A DNA stretch of 64,000 nt from Stereum hirsutum FP-91666 SS1 (taxonomy: Eukaryota; Basidiomycota; Agaricomycetes; Russulales; Stereaceae), in the NCBI RefSeq assembly GCF_000264905.1, contig NW_006763149.1:528212-592211 (forward strand), in the 5' to 3' direction. Below the pieces are notes generated by a model. It did not search any database. It had not been told where the DNA came from and saw only the letters and a program-made list of their open reading frames with translations. Each line of letters begins with the position of its first letter. Within the stretch, counting starts at the first letter, position 1. Made by a program: the position numbers and the translations under genes. Of the stretch, positions 35,420-47,335 are shown piece by piece.

Positions 35420-37026
35420 CTATGGTTCTTTATCATCGATGTACAGCTTCGCGTGTGCTTTCACGAGTTTTGTCACGGTCCTCGTGTCAACTGCTCGAGT
35501 CCTCATCTGTGCTCTCTGAAGCGCCACAGAAACTGTCATTCAGGGCACAACACAAGAAGAAACTGTAAGCGTACCAGAGCAAATTCGGTACCGCGATATA
35601 TGAATCCCCATAATTCCTTCCATTCCGGGTGTGTCTTTCCGATACCACACGCCAAGACACAGTCGATGGACGCTTTCTTGATGACCTACGTTATAATGAC
35701 TCGTGTAAGAAAAAAATCGAGACGAAGAGGTAGTAACCTACCCCTTTGTTGGCCTTCTCAAGCTCCCTCACGATGTTCGACGTCTCTCCTCTCACTTCGA
35801 GAGGTAAAGGAGGTATTTTGAATTCTACAGTCTTCGCTTTCGCTTTGCCGTTAACGCCCTGGGCTATAGTCGTAGTGTTTGACATCGCAGCCCCCCCACT
35901 GCCTTTAGGTATTCGCATCTCTCTTGCATGCCTTATGATCTCCTCGTCGTCTAGCGTTGCCTTGGCTTTGCCCTTTGCTTTCTCGCTCGGGTCATTACTA
36001 TTTTTTCGGCGTTTTGTAGAGGAACCGCGAGGATCATCATCGCCTGCCGGATGTTTTCCGGGGTAGATAAGGGAAGGAGGGGGCATTCGAGGTGAAGGGT
36101 CGTCAGGCCTAGGCAGACGGACGGAGGGTGTCTGGGGAGGATCGGGAAGAATGCGTGCTGCGAGTAGACGAAGGACCGGGGGCGATGCTACACCTGGCAC
36201 GTGCTGGTCGAGTGTAGAGGCAGAGCTTGAAGCAACGGGCGTTGGCGACATGGATGAAGGAGTTAGTTGGCCGTAAACAAGGACCTCTGACGTCTCTGGG
36301 TTATCTGCAGTTGGAAAGTATGTTAGCCCTGGAATTACAGTCAATTCTAGACGAAATTGCACTCTAAAAGGGACTTCATTCTCTGCTGCGGGCATCGGAA
36401 GACATTATAACAGGTTATACTCAAGACAGGACACGTCATGTGGATGTCGACAAGGATGAATTTTCACCCATTTCGAAGAACATCACAGACTCAAGTGGGC
36501 CACACCAAGCGGTACGCACGGGATCAAAGGCTGCGTGAAGTCTCACCTGGATCTCCAAGAGCAATTCTAATCGCACCTCCTGTGATGCCACTAGGAGAAG
36601 TGATTGGACGAGAACAGAGCTGGTTCTCGAAGTACAGCCTAGTGATCACAGCGTCAGGGTGTATGTCTCTAAGAAAGCCTGATAGTCAGCTTTCATGAAA
36701 TGTGCATTATGTACGGCGTCAGCTTACACATTGACCTCTCCGGCACGGTCCAAATACATATCTTGTGGTTGTGCATCCCCGAGAAGGAGCAAGCTTCGTC
36801 CCCTCATGCTTTCTAGCGCCAAGGCCAGGGGATTGTCGATGAGATTGGCATTAACAAATTTGGCCGCCTCTCCAAGGGGTACGCTGAGACTGAGACCGTC
36901 GAGAAGAAGGGATGAGTTCTCGATGAGAAGAGATCCGCGGTAGAGAAGGCGATGACTAGGGGGCTGGTATACATAGGTTGTTTGTTTCTCAACTTCGTTG
37001 GCTCTCCTGATATTTGCTAACGACAT
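35420..37026 (-). CDS. Sld7-like protein (DNA replication initiation candidate)
   Basis: Exons 37026-36728, 36668-36547, 36385-35742, 35685-35575 and 35515-35420, all in frame, 423 residues. The N-terminal part has HRLLYRGSLLIENSSLLLDG near residues 25-50. The middle is Pro/Ser-rich with a basic patch (STKRRKNSNDPSEKAKGKAK). The C-terminal ~70 residues (from about 356) contain HPEWKELWGFIYRGTEFAL and then a helix ending in KAHAKLYIDD. This order fits Sld7: an N-terminal beta domain that binds Sld3, a linker and a C-terminal helical dimerisation domain; Sld7 loads with Sld3 at origins and helps recruit Cdc45. I assign it by pattern memory, not search, so it remains tentative. The protein is longer than yeast Sld7 (257) because of the linker. 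Confidence 0.5.
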
Positions 37027-37551
37027 CCTCCTGTTAGAAGCAGACAATCAGCTTCAGTATGTAGATGATATGTCGCAAGACCTTGAGCATACTGTTCATG
37101 TGGAAGCTGCGTTCACCTTGTCGAATGTCTATCGCGGTCAGTGGTGAGAGCGAAACACAAACACGACGCGTGACGCGTTTGTGGCGTTTCCGGCCATTTC
37201 CGAGTCTCCGCTCAGAGTGGTCCTTCCCGAAGTTCGGCCGTGAGGAACATGCCCGATCAAGCATGTTCTTTGCGTGCCCAACATCTCGCAAAACCGGATG
37301 CGCGTGCTTTGAATGCCTTCACCCCCTTTCTTTGATGCAATGCGCACGGCGCGCGGATCTATAGAGCATGCCGCTTGTGTTCGGCAACTTACTTGACTGA
37401 AACATTCTCAGCATACCTACTAGGCTCTTGTTATAAATGCGGGCCACCTCTGGCCCTTTTCCTTCCAAGTACCCTTCGCTATCCACCCACCAACAGAGAT
37501 CACCACTTTATCAGGCAAATTCGCCTATCAAGCACTCCTCTACCTTTGATA
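37027..37551. other. Divergent spacer
   Basis: Between the Sld7-like gene and the plus-strand gene at 37552. No convincing coding sequence; nothing else seen. Confidence 0.35.
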
Positions 37552-38482
37552 ATGCCTTATCACGGAGTGCGTCAAATGTGGCTTATGTGTCGTAGCCTAT
37601 GCCTTTGACTGAACTTATGTGCATCTACAGAACCCTTTGGCCAGTCGCTCTAATGCGCTCTATGCCTCCTTCCTAAGCGATAGAGCGTCTGGGAGGACGT
37701 CACAATCATCCCGATACCCGTACGAACTCGACATAGACACCTCTGATGGTTATATACTGTCCTCCTGCGGCGAGATATCTCCCTCGGAGGAGTGTTATCT
37801 ACCGCCATCGACGCATCTAGATAACGCCGCCGATGGTCCCAACGGGTCCTCACTGAGGCGCCGTCGTCCACCTCCACCGCGGAAGAGCTCGTCAAGTGTG
37901 AATCGAAATGCCTATGTCCGTACACCCAACGTGCGTTTTCGTCACTGCTGTATATGCTTAGTATCGATCTGATCAGTTCTTCGCCATAAGTACACTACAC
38001 TTCGCTTTTCCGATCTCTCCAGTCCTGGATCTCCAGCCACGGAGAGGGAAAGGTTCGACAAGTACCTCGATGCGATGAGATCCCGCAAAGAACAGGAGAA
38101 ATCGACAGCCAAATTCGCGACCGCGAAGCCATCTTCACGATCCGTTTATATGACGACCTCCCCTCGAGCCCCATATCACCATACACCGAAACCATCATTG
38201 ACCGTACGCACGACCGATCTTTCCGTTCCATTCACTGCGCGTCCTTCGCCTCTACGGCCAAAGGCAGCAGGGTCCTCTACCCCTATGTCGGCTTCTCGTC
38301 TGGCAAGAAACGAGGACAAGCTCATCATCCTTCGAGTCACTCCCACACCTACGCTGTCGACGCCTGAGAAGAATAGCACCTCGTATAGTACCGCGTACAG
38401 CATGGCTTCAAGCACATACTACACGCCTTTTTCACATTCATCTAGCCTCGAGGCATACACGCCCAGGCCTGTCGCAGTTTGA
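37552..38482 (+). CDS. Ser/Pro-rich hypothetical protein
   Basis: Exons 37552-37566, 37631-37930 and 37991-38482, 268 residues. The first coding exon is only 15 nt. The acceptor at 37990 (CCATAAG) was chosen because it keeps frame and brings in coherent sequence (YTTLRFSDLSSPGSPATE). The protein carries an acidic stretch (ELDIDTSDG), an Arg/Pro-rich patch (RRRRPPPPRKSSSS), a charged helix (ERERFDKYLDAMRSRKEQEK) and a Ser/Thr/Tyr-rich C-terminus. Probably disordered and phosphorylated; no family recognised. Confidence 0.5.
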
Positions 38483-39872
38483 TCCACTCGATACTATTAT
38501 ATTGATAGTTTATTAATAGGTATTATGTCTCCATACTCTCACTTATGCGATTATCCTGTCGTCGATGTTGTACGTTCTTGTATTCTCTCCGTTCTGTCCT
38601 GCTACGTTACTCCATCAGAACTCTGCAGACGATTGTAAGCTAGTGGACTACCTGTCCCGATGTGTACGCATTTACGCTGAACAAGCATTGCACTCTGATG
38701 GTTGATCCTCGGTGTAATCTAATATCTTATTTCTGCTTTGTGTCCGTTTCTGTTCTAGTCACCACATAAATGCCAGATAGTCTTGTCTGCAATTGTTACC
38801 TTGCTTGCTAGGTCCTTGTCCTGCGATAATTGTGGCTGAGACCAACCTGCCTCACCCAACCAAACAAAGCACGTCATCTCTCCGCCACTCGCCACTCTCT
38901 TGTTTGTGGCGCCTCCTACTTCGTCAGACTCACTTCTCTTTCTCTCACCGTCTCTCTCAATCTCGTCGCTCAAATGTCTTTCCGTTGCATTTTTACGTGT
39001 CACCTCGCGCTTGGTACTGTTCTTACACGATGCTTTTGCTAAGATACAATGTCAACGACCGCGCCCTAGTCTCGCTCCGCTGACCCCGCCATCTCATGTG
39101 ATCCTACCATTTTTCCGTGTTTGGTTCTACTTCTCCGATCTCCCGTCTGCCTGAATCGGACCTCGCCACTATGCGACACTAAGAACACCTTGCTCATGAA
39201 ACTTCCCTGTCCTTATCTCTCCGAGAGCGCCACATAGAGGTCCAGTAAAGTCACTCGTTCCTTCGGTGGACATGCTATGTCCAGGATGCCGCTCGATATG
39301 GTCTGGCCTGAGGACCGGTAGTCGGTGTACGCGTAGTACGACAGCGTACGATGCTAATATCAAACATCACCATCGTCGTGGTGTGGAGCTTGACGAGCAC
39401 CGCTCACGCAGCTGGGCCTGCCAGCTCTGTCTCCCTGGTGCGCTCTATCTTTACTAAGATGCAACCCAAAAGATGCTTGCGATGAAGCTCACCTTTGTCT
39501 CCGCGTTCGGTTTTGTCTGGGCGATACATAATGTCCTCGATCTCGCCCTTCGCTAGGTTGAAGGTCCGTGGCCACGTTGATCGTTACGAACACTTTCATT
39601 CTAATGGCTAGCTATACCTTGTCTAGTAGAGCTTTCCCCTCTGCCTGCACTTATTTGCGCCTAACGCTCACTCATCAATGGCATTCCGCTCCGCTAGGTT
39701 CGCCATGACCTCCCTTACACGCAATCCTCCGCTGGCAGATGTAACGTCTAATCTACTTCTTTTCACAATACCTCCTCACAGCCTGATCCTTCAACTGCCC
39801 CCATTCACTATGTCGGGGGGTGACCGACGAGATTCATTCCCGGATATAGCTTCCGCATAGCGACTCCAATAG
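38483..39872. other. Gene-poor stretch
   Basis: No exon I can defend. Short open frames around 38793-39154 and 39678-39860 lack splice partners. The last 200 bp may hold upstream exons of the weak gene at 39873. Confidence 0.3.
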
Positions 39873-40145
39873 AGATCCCTCAGGCTGCGCTCAAAAGCAC
39901 CTGCGTTCCTAACACGGGAAATCCTACACCTACGACCGCCTCCCAAGATACTACAGCTCCCAACTCCCCATCGTCTGTCGGGCAATTCACTCTACTCGCC
40001 ACCCGGTTCGCAGCCTACCACGGGCAGCGAGCCCACCCCTTCTTCCTATACTGCTGAGGGTTTGGAGGACGGGGGTTGGCCTCAGTGGGAGTATTCTGGA
40101 GAGGTTCATGAGAATTCACGAGACCAAGAGATGGCAGAGATTTAA
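39873..40145 (+). CDS. Possible terminal exon of an unknown gene
   Basis: After an AATAG acceptor at 39872, a frame is open for 90 codons to TAA at 40145. It ends in a Gly/Ser/Pro-rich then acidic tail (PSSYTAEGLEDGGWPQWEY) that looks protein-like. The upstream exon is unclear: ATG at 39810 with a GTGACC donor gives the wrong phase for this frame. The alternative frame is open to about 40050. The model is weak and may be chance. Confidence 0.25.
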   Translation, partial: RSLRLRSKAPAFLTREILHLRPPPKILQLPTPHRLSGNSLYSPPGSQPTTGSEPTPSSYTAEGLEDGGWPQWEYSGEVHENSRDQEMAEI

Positions 40146-40661
40146 TATTGTAGTGTAGCAATCACTTGTACAAAGTATGGAGAACCATATACACGAGTAT
40201 ATTATTCTTCCGTTTTTCCGAGGTTCCTCTGAAGCACAAGCAAGGTCAGTGCCGCCCCAGGCGGAGCTTCCCGTCTGTGAGGAATAATCTGATTCGTTGG
40301 ACCCGCCCCGGCAAATTCCGCTCTGAGACAATTGTCCCCAGGCGTGAACGCGATTCTTGGCTCGTCTCCATTAGTGACCATTCGTTTCCCGCGACGCTCG
40401 ATCCTCAATGGCTTTACGGACAGTAGGAGTGCCTTGCTATCATAGCGATTCAGGATCAAGGGCCAGATATACGCATTACTTACATGTGTATCCGACAAAA
40501 TCCTGATCAGTGCCGACTCGCGGAAATGACGTACAAAAGTACTAATCGGCGGTCCATTGTTCGACTTTTAGGGAGACCTCGTTAGGTCCACAACGCCCAT
40601 GACTACCGGCGCGGCGCCGATTGGCATATTCTGCCTTCCATTTGTCGTTCTTTTTGGCACG

Positions 40662-40668
40662 TATATAA
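40662..40668 (+). promoter_or_regulatory. TATA-like element of the 40789 gene
   Basis: TATATAA on the plus strand, about 127 bp upstream of the ATG at 40789. The leader between them is C/T-rich. Confidence 0.5.
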
Positions 40669-40788
40669 CCCTAAGGATCTTCCCCTCGACGTCTTCTCCA
40701 ACCTGCCCTGTGGGCGAGTCTTTCATCCAACTTTCATTGAAACTTCTACTTAACTTCCCATTCATTTCCATATCTTCACTATTATCTA

Positions 40789-42428
40789 ATGACTTCTCAG
40801 CGTCGTGCTCTACCGTTCGAGATGTCGATATCAGATGACGAATGCAACACTCTTGTATGTTTTTCTCTCCGCACCTCTGACACTCAGCTCAATGATCTCG
40901 TATTAACTTCAGGCGACACCTGTATCGCCTTTCAACACTCGATATGCAAGTCCTTCCAAAAGACAACCGGTCCGTCTTAAGAAACTATCTTATGGTTGTC
41001 GAATGGTACTAACTTCCCATTCTTCAGTCTGCCAGCGAAACATTTCGCGGCAATTCCATCGCTAGCGATATTCTGCTCTCATGCAGGGCGCCGACACCTA
41101 TCAGGGCCAGATCCCCATTTATACGCGCTGCCCGTAGTACGCTGAGTGCTCTTCAAGCTATTCCTCACGCCGTCATCCCTGGATCGTCTCGTATAAATAA
41201 GGACCGTAGCCGACATTCGTCGGGTAGTGCCTCCCTCTCTTCCGACTCCGAGTCTGACCTGCTCCTCTCGCACCGTTCGTCTTCGGCCTCATCCAGCTCC
41301 TTGTCTTCAGTTTCACCGTATATAGACGAGGACGATATTGTTGTCTTGGACAAGGCGACCTTGAAAGAGGATGCGGAGCTGAGCAAGACCCACATGGCTG
41401 CCGACATTTCTGACACACTCTTTCACCCAACTCCTGCGCTTCCTTTATCAGCGTCTACTTCTCGATTCTTCTCTCCTGAGGCCGAGCCCCATGCCTCCGC
41501 TGATCACATTCTTCGCCGTGAGGAGTCCTGCTCCACCCTTCGAACTTTTTCTGGTAGTTCGGACATACAGCTCTCTGCTTCTCGTCCTTTACCCACCCCT
41601 CCTGATGTCTCTACGCCCGCTGTCGGATCACTTGGCCCTGACAGTGATAACTATCGTCGCGACTTTCCTCTTTCGCTTCACGCTTATGGTTATACCGACA
41701 ATTTCAGCTGGTCAGGGTCGGGCGCGGGCAGTGCTGCTTCTGTATCATCAAAAAGCCAGGACTCTTTTCTCTCTGACGATCCTAGCCTGCCTGCTCCTGC
41801 TCCCCGAAAGCGCAGCCGGAGTATCTCGAGGGTCGTCAAACGAGTCTGTTCGCCCGCACCACGAGACTGTCCTACTCCGAAGCCGAAGGAGCGCACCATG
41901 AGTCCACGTAACGTTCCACTGCCCCAGTCACGAGCAACTTCTCCTGAAACTACTGCTCGCGTATCTTCTCGTGCTGATCCCGCTAGTGGTAGGGTTATGG
42001 CTACTGAAGCGTCTGTGGATCAATGGACTGCTCTTCTCGACGGGATACTCAAGGCCACAGGAACGACGTATTCTTCTCCCTTGCCTATCGACCCTGTCGC
42101 CACTCCAGTGTCTAAGAGCAAACGGATTCACTCCCGGCCAGTTACCCCAACTTCAGCCCCTCGATCTCGAAACGCCCCTCGCAGCCGAGCCACAACGCCC
42201 GTACAGCGCGCTATCACACCTGCAGCGAAGGTAGTCATGAGCTTGGAGGCTATGATGAAGCCGTTGATCGCACCAGAGAGAGATCCGACCGAGGGCATAA
42301 ATGGAGAAATGACGGTCACGGTCAGTACCGAGACGGAGGTGAGGAACGACCGCAATGAAATCCTAAATGCAGGGAATGCACCTACGGACGATAAGTGGGC
42401 GCATCTCGTCGTCGAGGATAAGATGTAA
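40789..42428 (+). CDS. Ser/Pro-rich disordered protein
   Basis: Exons 40789-40854, 40913-40969 and 41028-42428, 507 residues. The second intron (58 nt) contains a consensus TACTAAC branch sequence, which supports the non-standard GTCCGT donor at 40970. Long Ser runs, an acidic segment (DEDDIVVLD) and repeated Ser-Pro/Thr-Pro sites in a basic background (PRKRSRSISRVVKRV; PVTPTSAPRSRNAPRSR) suggest a kinase-regulated nuclear or cytoskeletal protein. No fold recognised. The TAA stop overlaps a GTAAGC donor, and a possible extra 3' exon near 42542 would extend the C-terminus. Confidence 0.55.
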
Positions 42429-42903
42429 GCATTATCGCTACGGTAAGCGGGGTGGACATCTATAATTGCATGCCAATGTCTTCTTTCTTTCAACATGATT
42501 TTCCTCCGTTTTCTCTTTCTTCCCTTGATATTATACTATAGACACTACGATTTTCTAACGCCTTTTACCGCTTGTTGTTTATGGAACACTTTTCTCGTTC
42601 TTTACTTGATTTATCGTTGATTGTACATACAATACTCTCTATTACAGTTCGCTGGCCGACACATGAAAATTAGCTTATCTCTAGTTCAACCGCATTCTTT
42701 GCCCCGTTCTACCCAATATATCACTTCATTTTTTCCGTTATGTTGATACAAGGGGTCCAGATGAATTCTACGACATGTCTAATCAGTTACTCGCCACAAA
42801 CAATACCCAAAAAGGTGCATTACACATACCGTATGAAGACTCGAAAGGAATACAGTGCAACAGACGCGTGAGAGATAAGCTTGTGAGAGGAGGAAGTAGC
42901 GAT
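42429..42903. other. Convergent spacer
   Basis: 3' UTR-like A/T-rich sequence between the 40789 gene and the MYND gene. Nothing coding seen apart from the possible extra exon near 42542 noted for the preceding gene. Confidence 0.35.
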
Positions 42904-45029
42904 TCATTCAGCCTCGACTTGAGGGTTGTCGTCTGAAAAAAGCTATGAGGTTAGAAAGATGAAGTGCAGAGGATAGCCTAGTTGCTGGGATAGTCTGCCA
43001 TGCTATGATGAGAGAAGTGTAGAAACCTTACGTTCGGGCGAATCACCTATACTCGAAGTAGGCAGTTCACTGGACCATGGTATTACCTCCCCAAGCCGAA
43101 AAGGGAGCCTTTCTGGTGGAAGAAGCGCGGCTTCCGTGGGTACCATGTTGTTCTTGAAACCGCATATGACACGATGTTCTGGCCAGTCCCTAGCGCAGCG
43201 TATTTAGGATCTATCTGAAAATGTCGATATCAGTGAAGAAGTGACATACTCACAATATCTGACATTGTCTCCCACAATACTCGACCACGTAACAAAGCTT
43301 GCACCTAGCCGTGCGTCGTGCATTGCACCCCCTTCTCATGCATCGATGGCTCATGAGCGACATCTTTTCGAGGTGGTCAAGGAAGATCCACAGTGTCTGG
43401 AGGCTTTGCTCATTGGCGAGATCGATTTTGATAAAGCCTTTACGAATTGGGTATAAAGTGAATGCTATGTCCAAGCATGCGCGCAATAGGCGAGGACGTG
43501 GGAAGTTGCGGCGAAGAATGCATAGAGTAGATGGGTACAAGTCCACAATACGCCAGATGTCGAGGAGAAGTGCAGTCACGGCTCCTGCGTGACATAATGA
43601 GTATTGAAGGTGTAAGCACACCATGGAACCGACTGACCAGATGCGTCCCGGACGGTTTCGCCTTTGGTGACTAGCAGGTTCTCTAAGGCGCCAAACAGAT
43701 CAGCACGACCCATAAATCGGAGAAAGTCGGTGCCAGTGTCCCCCAAACCTTCCACAATGATGTGACGTAGACAGTAAGTGATAACAGCAAGACTTGTTTG
43801 GATCACTGAGCTCATCTCATCGCCCAGGGTAGGTGTGGCAGTGTCAGGTGATTTAACTATGTCGATGAACCAGGAAAGCAGACTATGCGAGTGAAACAAG
43901 GCGTCAAGAAATTTGGCTTCGGGGTCGCATTCCCTGGATGATCTGTAACATAGGAATTCAAGCATGTGAATGCCGCCGTATAGCTCAAAGGCCGTACACG
44001 ACCGTAAATTTCGAGTATATTGTTCGAAGAACCGAGTGAAGGAGCCTTTAGGGGTCCCTTTGAGCATCCGAGCGTGCAGGTCTTTTGGCAAAGGCCCACA
44101 GTCTTCTGGCCGGAGGATGAGAGTGAATGCAAAGACGGCGATGATGAAGACCCCTGAGTGTGGCTCAATGAGCATACACCTGGTAATGAGGGGTATAGTA
44201 AAATCATCCTGCGAATTTAAGATCCTGCTCGTTGATTAGCACTGTCAGGAAACATTAGTTTTGGTGAACACTCAACGGGGTAAATGAATCAGCGTCATTC
44301 AAGAAGGCGGCCATAAGCCGCATGACCACCATCCTTTCATCGTGCCGACTCGGTATGAGCATAAGCTGACGATCATCCCACATCTACAAGCACCATCGCA
44401 GTTAGCTCTCAATGAAAATAATGGCTTCTAGGTAGTTATTGCGAGTAGCATACCTTTCGCACCAATTTGCTCCAGTTTTCTTTGATGACTGAGAGAACAT
44501 GACCATTCGTACGTGATTCAGGGCTCTGGATGTGGTGGCCGGCATTCACAAGAATTTCCACGAAAATGATGAACGGTGACACCTACGACATGGCATATGC
44601 GAGCAGTTGAAAATCAGGTAGAGACTACACTCACCTTGTCGAATAAATCCGTGTATCGCTGATTCCGTTCTGATACGATATTGATTTTATGTGCTGTGCG
44701 TATACATGCGCAGATTTCCTCCGTAATCCCATTCTCTACCAACTTATCCCACATAGTTCTCGAAGGATCGTCGGCCACCTCGAGGACCGTACCGACTGCA
44801 GTAGCAAAGCTCTTTCATAAGAGCGTTGTCAGAGAACGGCTGATGCAACAAGAAGGATGGAGTCCTTCCGATTCACGCGATTAGACGACGCAAGGCCTAC
44901 CTCTGGACCATCCCCGAACCTACTGCGCGGAGCAAAGCGATTTCGAGCCCAAATGGAATGGAACAAGGCCACCATTCGAACAGGGTTCGTGTCGATAACG
45001 TGCATCCAATATGTGTCTCGTTCCGCCAT
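42904..45029 (-). CDS. MYND-type zinc-finger protein
   Basis: Eight exons: 45029-44901, 44811-44635, 44582-44454, 44383-44277, 44224-43638, 43584-43254, 43189-43032, 42932-42904; 548 residues with consistent phases. A long helical N-terminal region (ARM-like, unassigned) precedes a C-terminal MYND finger at about 458-495. All metal ligands are present: CMRRGC, RCKLC, YCGRQC, then H and C in EHRVIC. MYND fingers mediate protein-protein contacts, often with Pro-rich partners. This helical-plus-MYND layout is common in Agaricomycetes, usually as multicopy families of unknown function. No SET domain is present, so it is not a SMYD methyltransferase. The last exon codes for only about nine residues. 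Confidence 0.8.
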
Positions 45030-47335
45030 GGTCGTTATGATCGAAGGATTCCCCAGAGATGAATGATGTATGCTTGAGTTTTCAGCTACTGGATCAATAG
45101 GTTATAACATCAATCAAGGGAAAAGGCAAGTGCGATCTGGTTCGTGGCTGAAGTGACGTACCGCTGGGTCTCATGAAATTTGGGAGTCACCCTTGGGTGG
45201 ACTTAACAGTCACGGTGTATTCAGTTGTTTATAATGGCAGGTGTGGAACGAAAGGCTAGTAACCCCTCTCCCGAGAAGCTACGGAACTATCCGTGGGAGT
45301 TCGAATTTTCGCGCCACATTGGCACTTTATGCATACGGGCCACATGATGTTCACCAGCTCAGAGCTGCAGCTGCAGATATATTTAATAGAAACAACAAGT
45401 GTATGTATGCTAGTGAACAAACACATATCCTACTTCGAATGGTGTCGCTCTTGTAGATTTACTCGCAGTAAGCACGAGATTCAAATGTAGCTGAGACCGT
45501 ATATAATTGGGACTGCTGGGCAAGCGGTGCCGTTAGTAGTCCGTAATAAGCGCATCGGTCCTTTCATGTCGGTAATGTTTGGCCGGGCCATTTCTGAGAG
45601 CAAGAACTCACCGCATCTACAAAGACATAGGTCTGAAAGTCCCAAAACCGGCGTCGATGTAGTCTAGCAGTGATATGTGTTCAAACGGCCTATGGGAGGA
45701 TCGAGCATTTCCGAGTCTCTACCGTGACCGTTCAAAGCCTGTTTTGATCTGAGCCACACTAAGGCGGTCACCGCTGATGTAAGTTAAGCACAGACTTGGG
45801 CCACATCGAAGCTCTGTGACCGGGAAGGTCCTCACGCCACACAGACCTTCCTTCTCCTCCCCACGACTTACATTATCCTCACCGTCATCATGACAGTCAA
45901 AACTCAAGTAACATATATACGCAAACATGCAGTCTGACAAACAGACATGCATCCAGACAGACAGGCAGACAAGAACGAAAAAGGCCAATCACGCTCCTCG
46001 GAGGTGAAAATCAAAATATGCAAGCGAACAGAAGAACAAAAAAACAGAGGCCCAACAAATATGGGGAATGAGTTCGAACGAAACATTGAAAAGCAAGAAG
46101 AGAAGAAGAGAAGACGATGGGTCGTGCATAAGTACTTACGGAGGTCGAAAACAAACAGGAGAGGAGACGACAGGAAAGGAGACGGCAGGAGAGGGGCCCG
46201 GGGGCATAGAGGCAACTTTAAAAGAAAGGGTTATGGAAGCTAAAGTCGAAAGAGGAACGAAGAAACGAACACGAAAAACCACTATGCACTATGTATGTAA
46301 ATAAACCTTATAGACAAGATAAAACACGACACGACACGACAAACATCAATCAGACAGACAGACAGGCATGCATGCAACCAGGCGGGACTTCAAACTTCAA
46401 AAAAGGAAAAGGAAAAGATGATACCACGAAGACGCAAGACGAAGAGAAAAATAATACGAAGAACCAATCGATATATGCGAACGGAGATGGAACTAGACAT
46501 GGGAAGAATCGAATCGAGGAAAGGATGGCAGACAGGCGGAAAAAAAAAGAGAAAATCAAATCGTAAGTGGGCCAAGAACCGTGCGTGAAACCGTGAGGAT
46601 AAGGGAGAAAGGAGAAAGGGAGAAGATCGAAACAAGACATGAAGTACGGAGATAAGTAGCGAATGAGAGAGAGAAACAAACACGGAGACATCGAGAGAGT
46701 AAATAGAAAGTAGAACGAAGAAAAGAGGAATGAAGAGAGGAAGAGGAGAGAGACGAGGGCTTTTCGGTCCGTTACACCGTATGTTATGTATGGATGGATG
46801 AAGGACGCCATATGATGTGATGTGTGTGTTGTGCTATGAGAATCGGGAACCGGAATTGGACGTGCGTATGTATGTATATATATGTTATGTCGACAAGGCA
46901 ATGGATGGATAGACGGATTATTCAGTCAATTGATTGGGATGGTGATGGGATGATTTGTTATGCGTATGTATGTATGTACGAGAAAGAACCAAAGGAAAAG
47001 AAACGAGAGAGAGAAACGGAGAGAGAAACAGAGAGAGAAACAGAAAGAGAAACAGAGAGAGAAACAGAGAGAGAGAAAATGACGAGTCGTAACGGAGTGG
47101 AGTGGAGATGGAGATCGTTCAAAAAAGAAATCGAAATTAAATTACTACAACTACCAGGAAATTCAAAAAATCAGCGAACAAACGAAAAGAAACGAAACGA
47201 AAAGGGAAAGAGTCGTGAACCAAAAATCATATCAAAGATCAAAAAAAGTCGTGAAAACCCAAAACATCACACCAGGCTGACCTCGGCCCTCACCTTCACC
47301 TGGCCCTCACCTTCGCCTACCACCTACCGAACTTC
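45030..47335. other. Large purine-rich, gene-poor region
   Basis: About 2.3 kb without a supported gene. From about 45900 the plus strand is strongly A/G-rich, with CAGACAGACAGG-type words at 45930-45970 and again at 46340-46380. Several open frames on both strands are products of this bias. It may contain a long 3' UTR of the 47336 gene and the promoter of the MYND gene. Confidence 0.45.
47004..47079. repeat. 12-bp tandem repeat (GAGAGAGAAACA)n
   Basis: Roughly six imperfect copies. One plus-strand frame reads as repeated Glu-Thr-Glu-Arg, a repeat artefact. Lies about 260 bp beyond the stop of the minus-strand gene at 47336. Confidence 0.8.
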
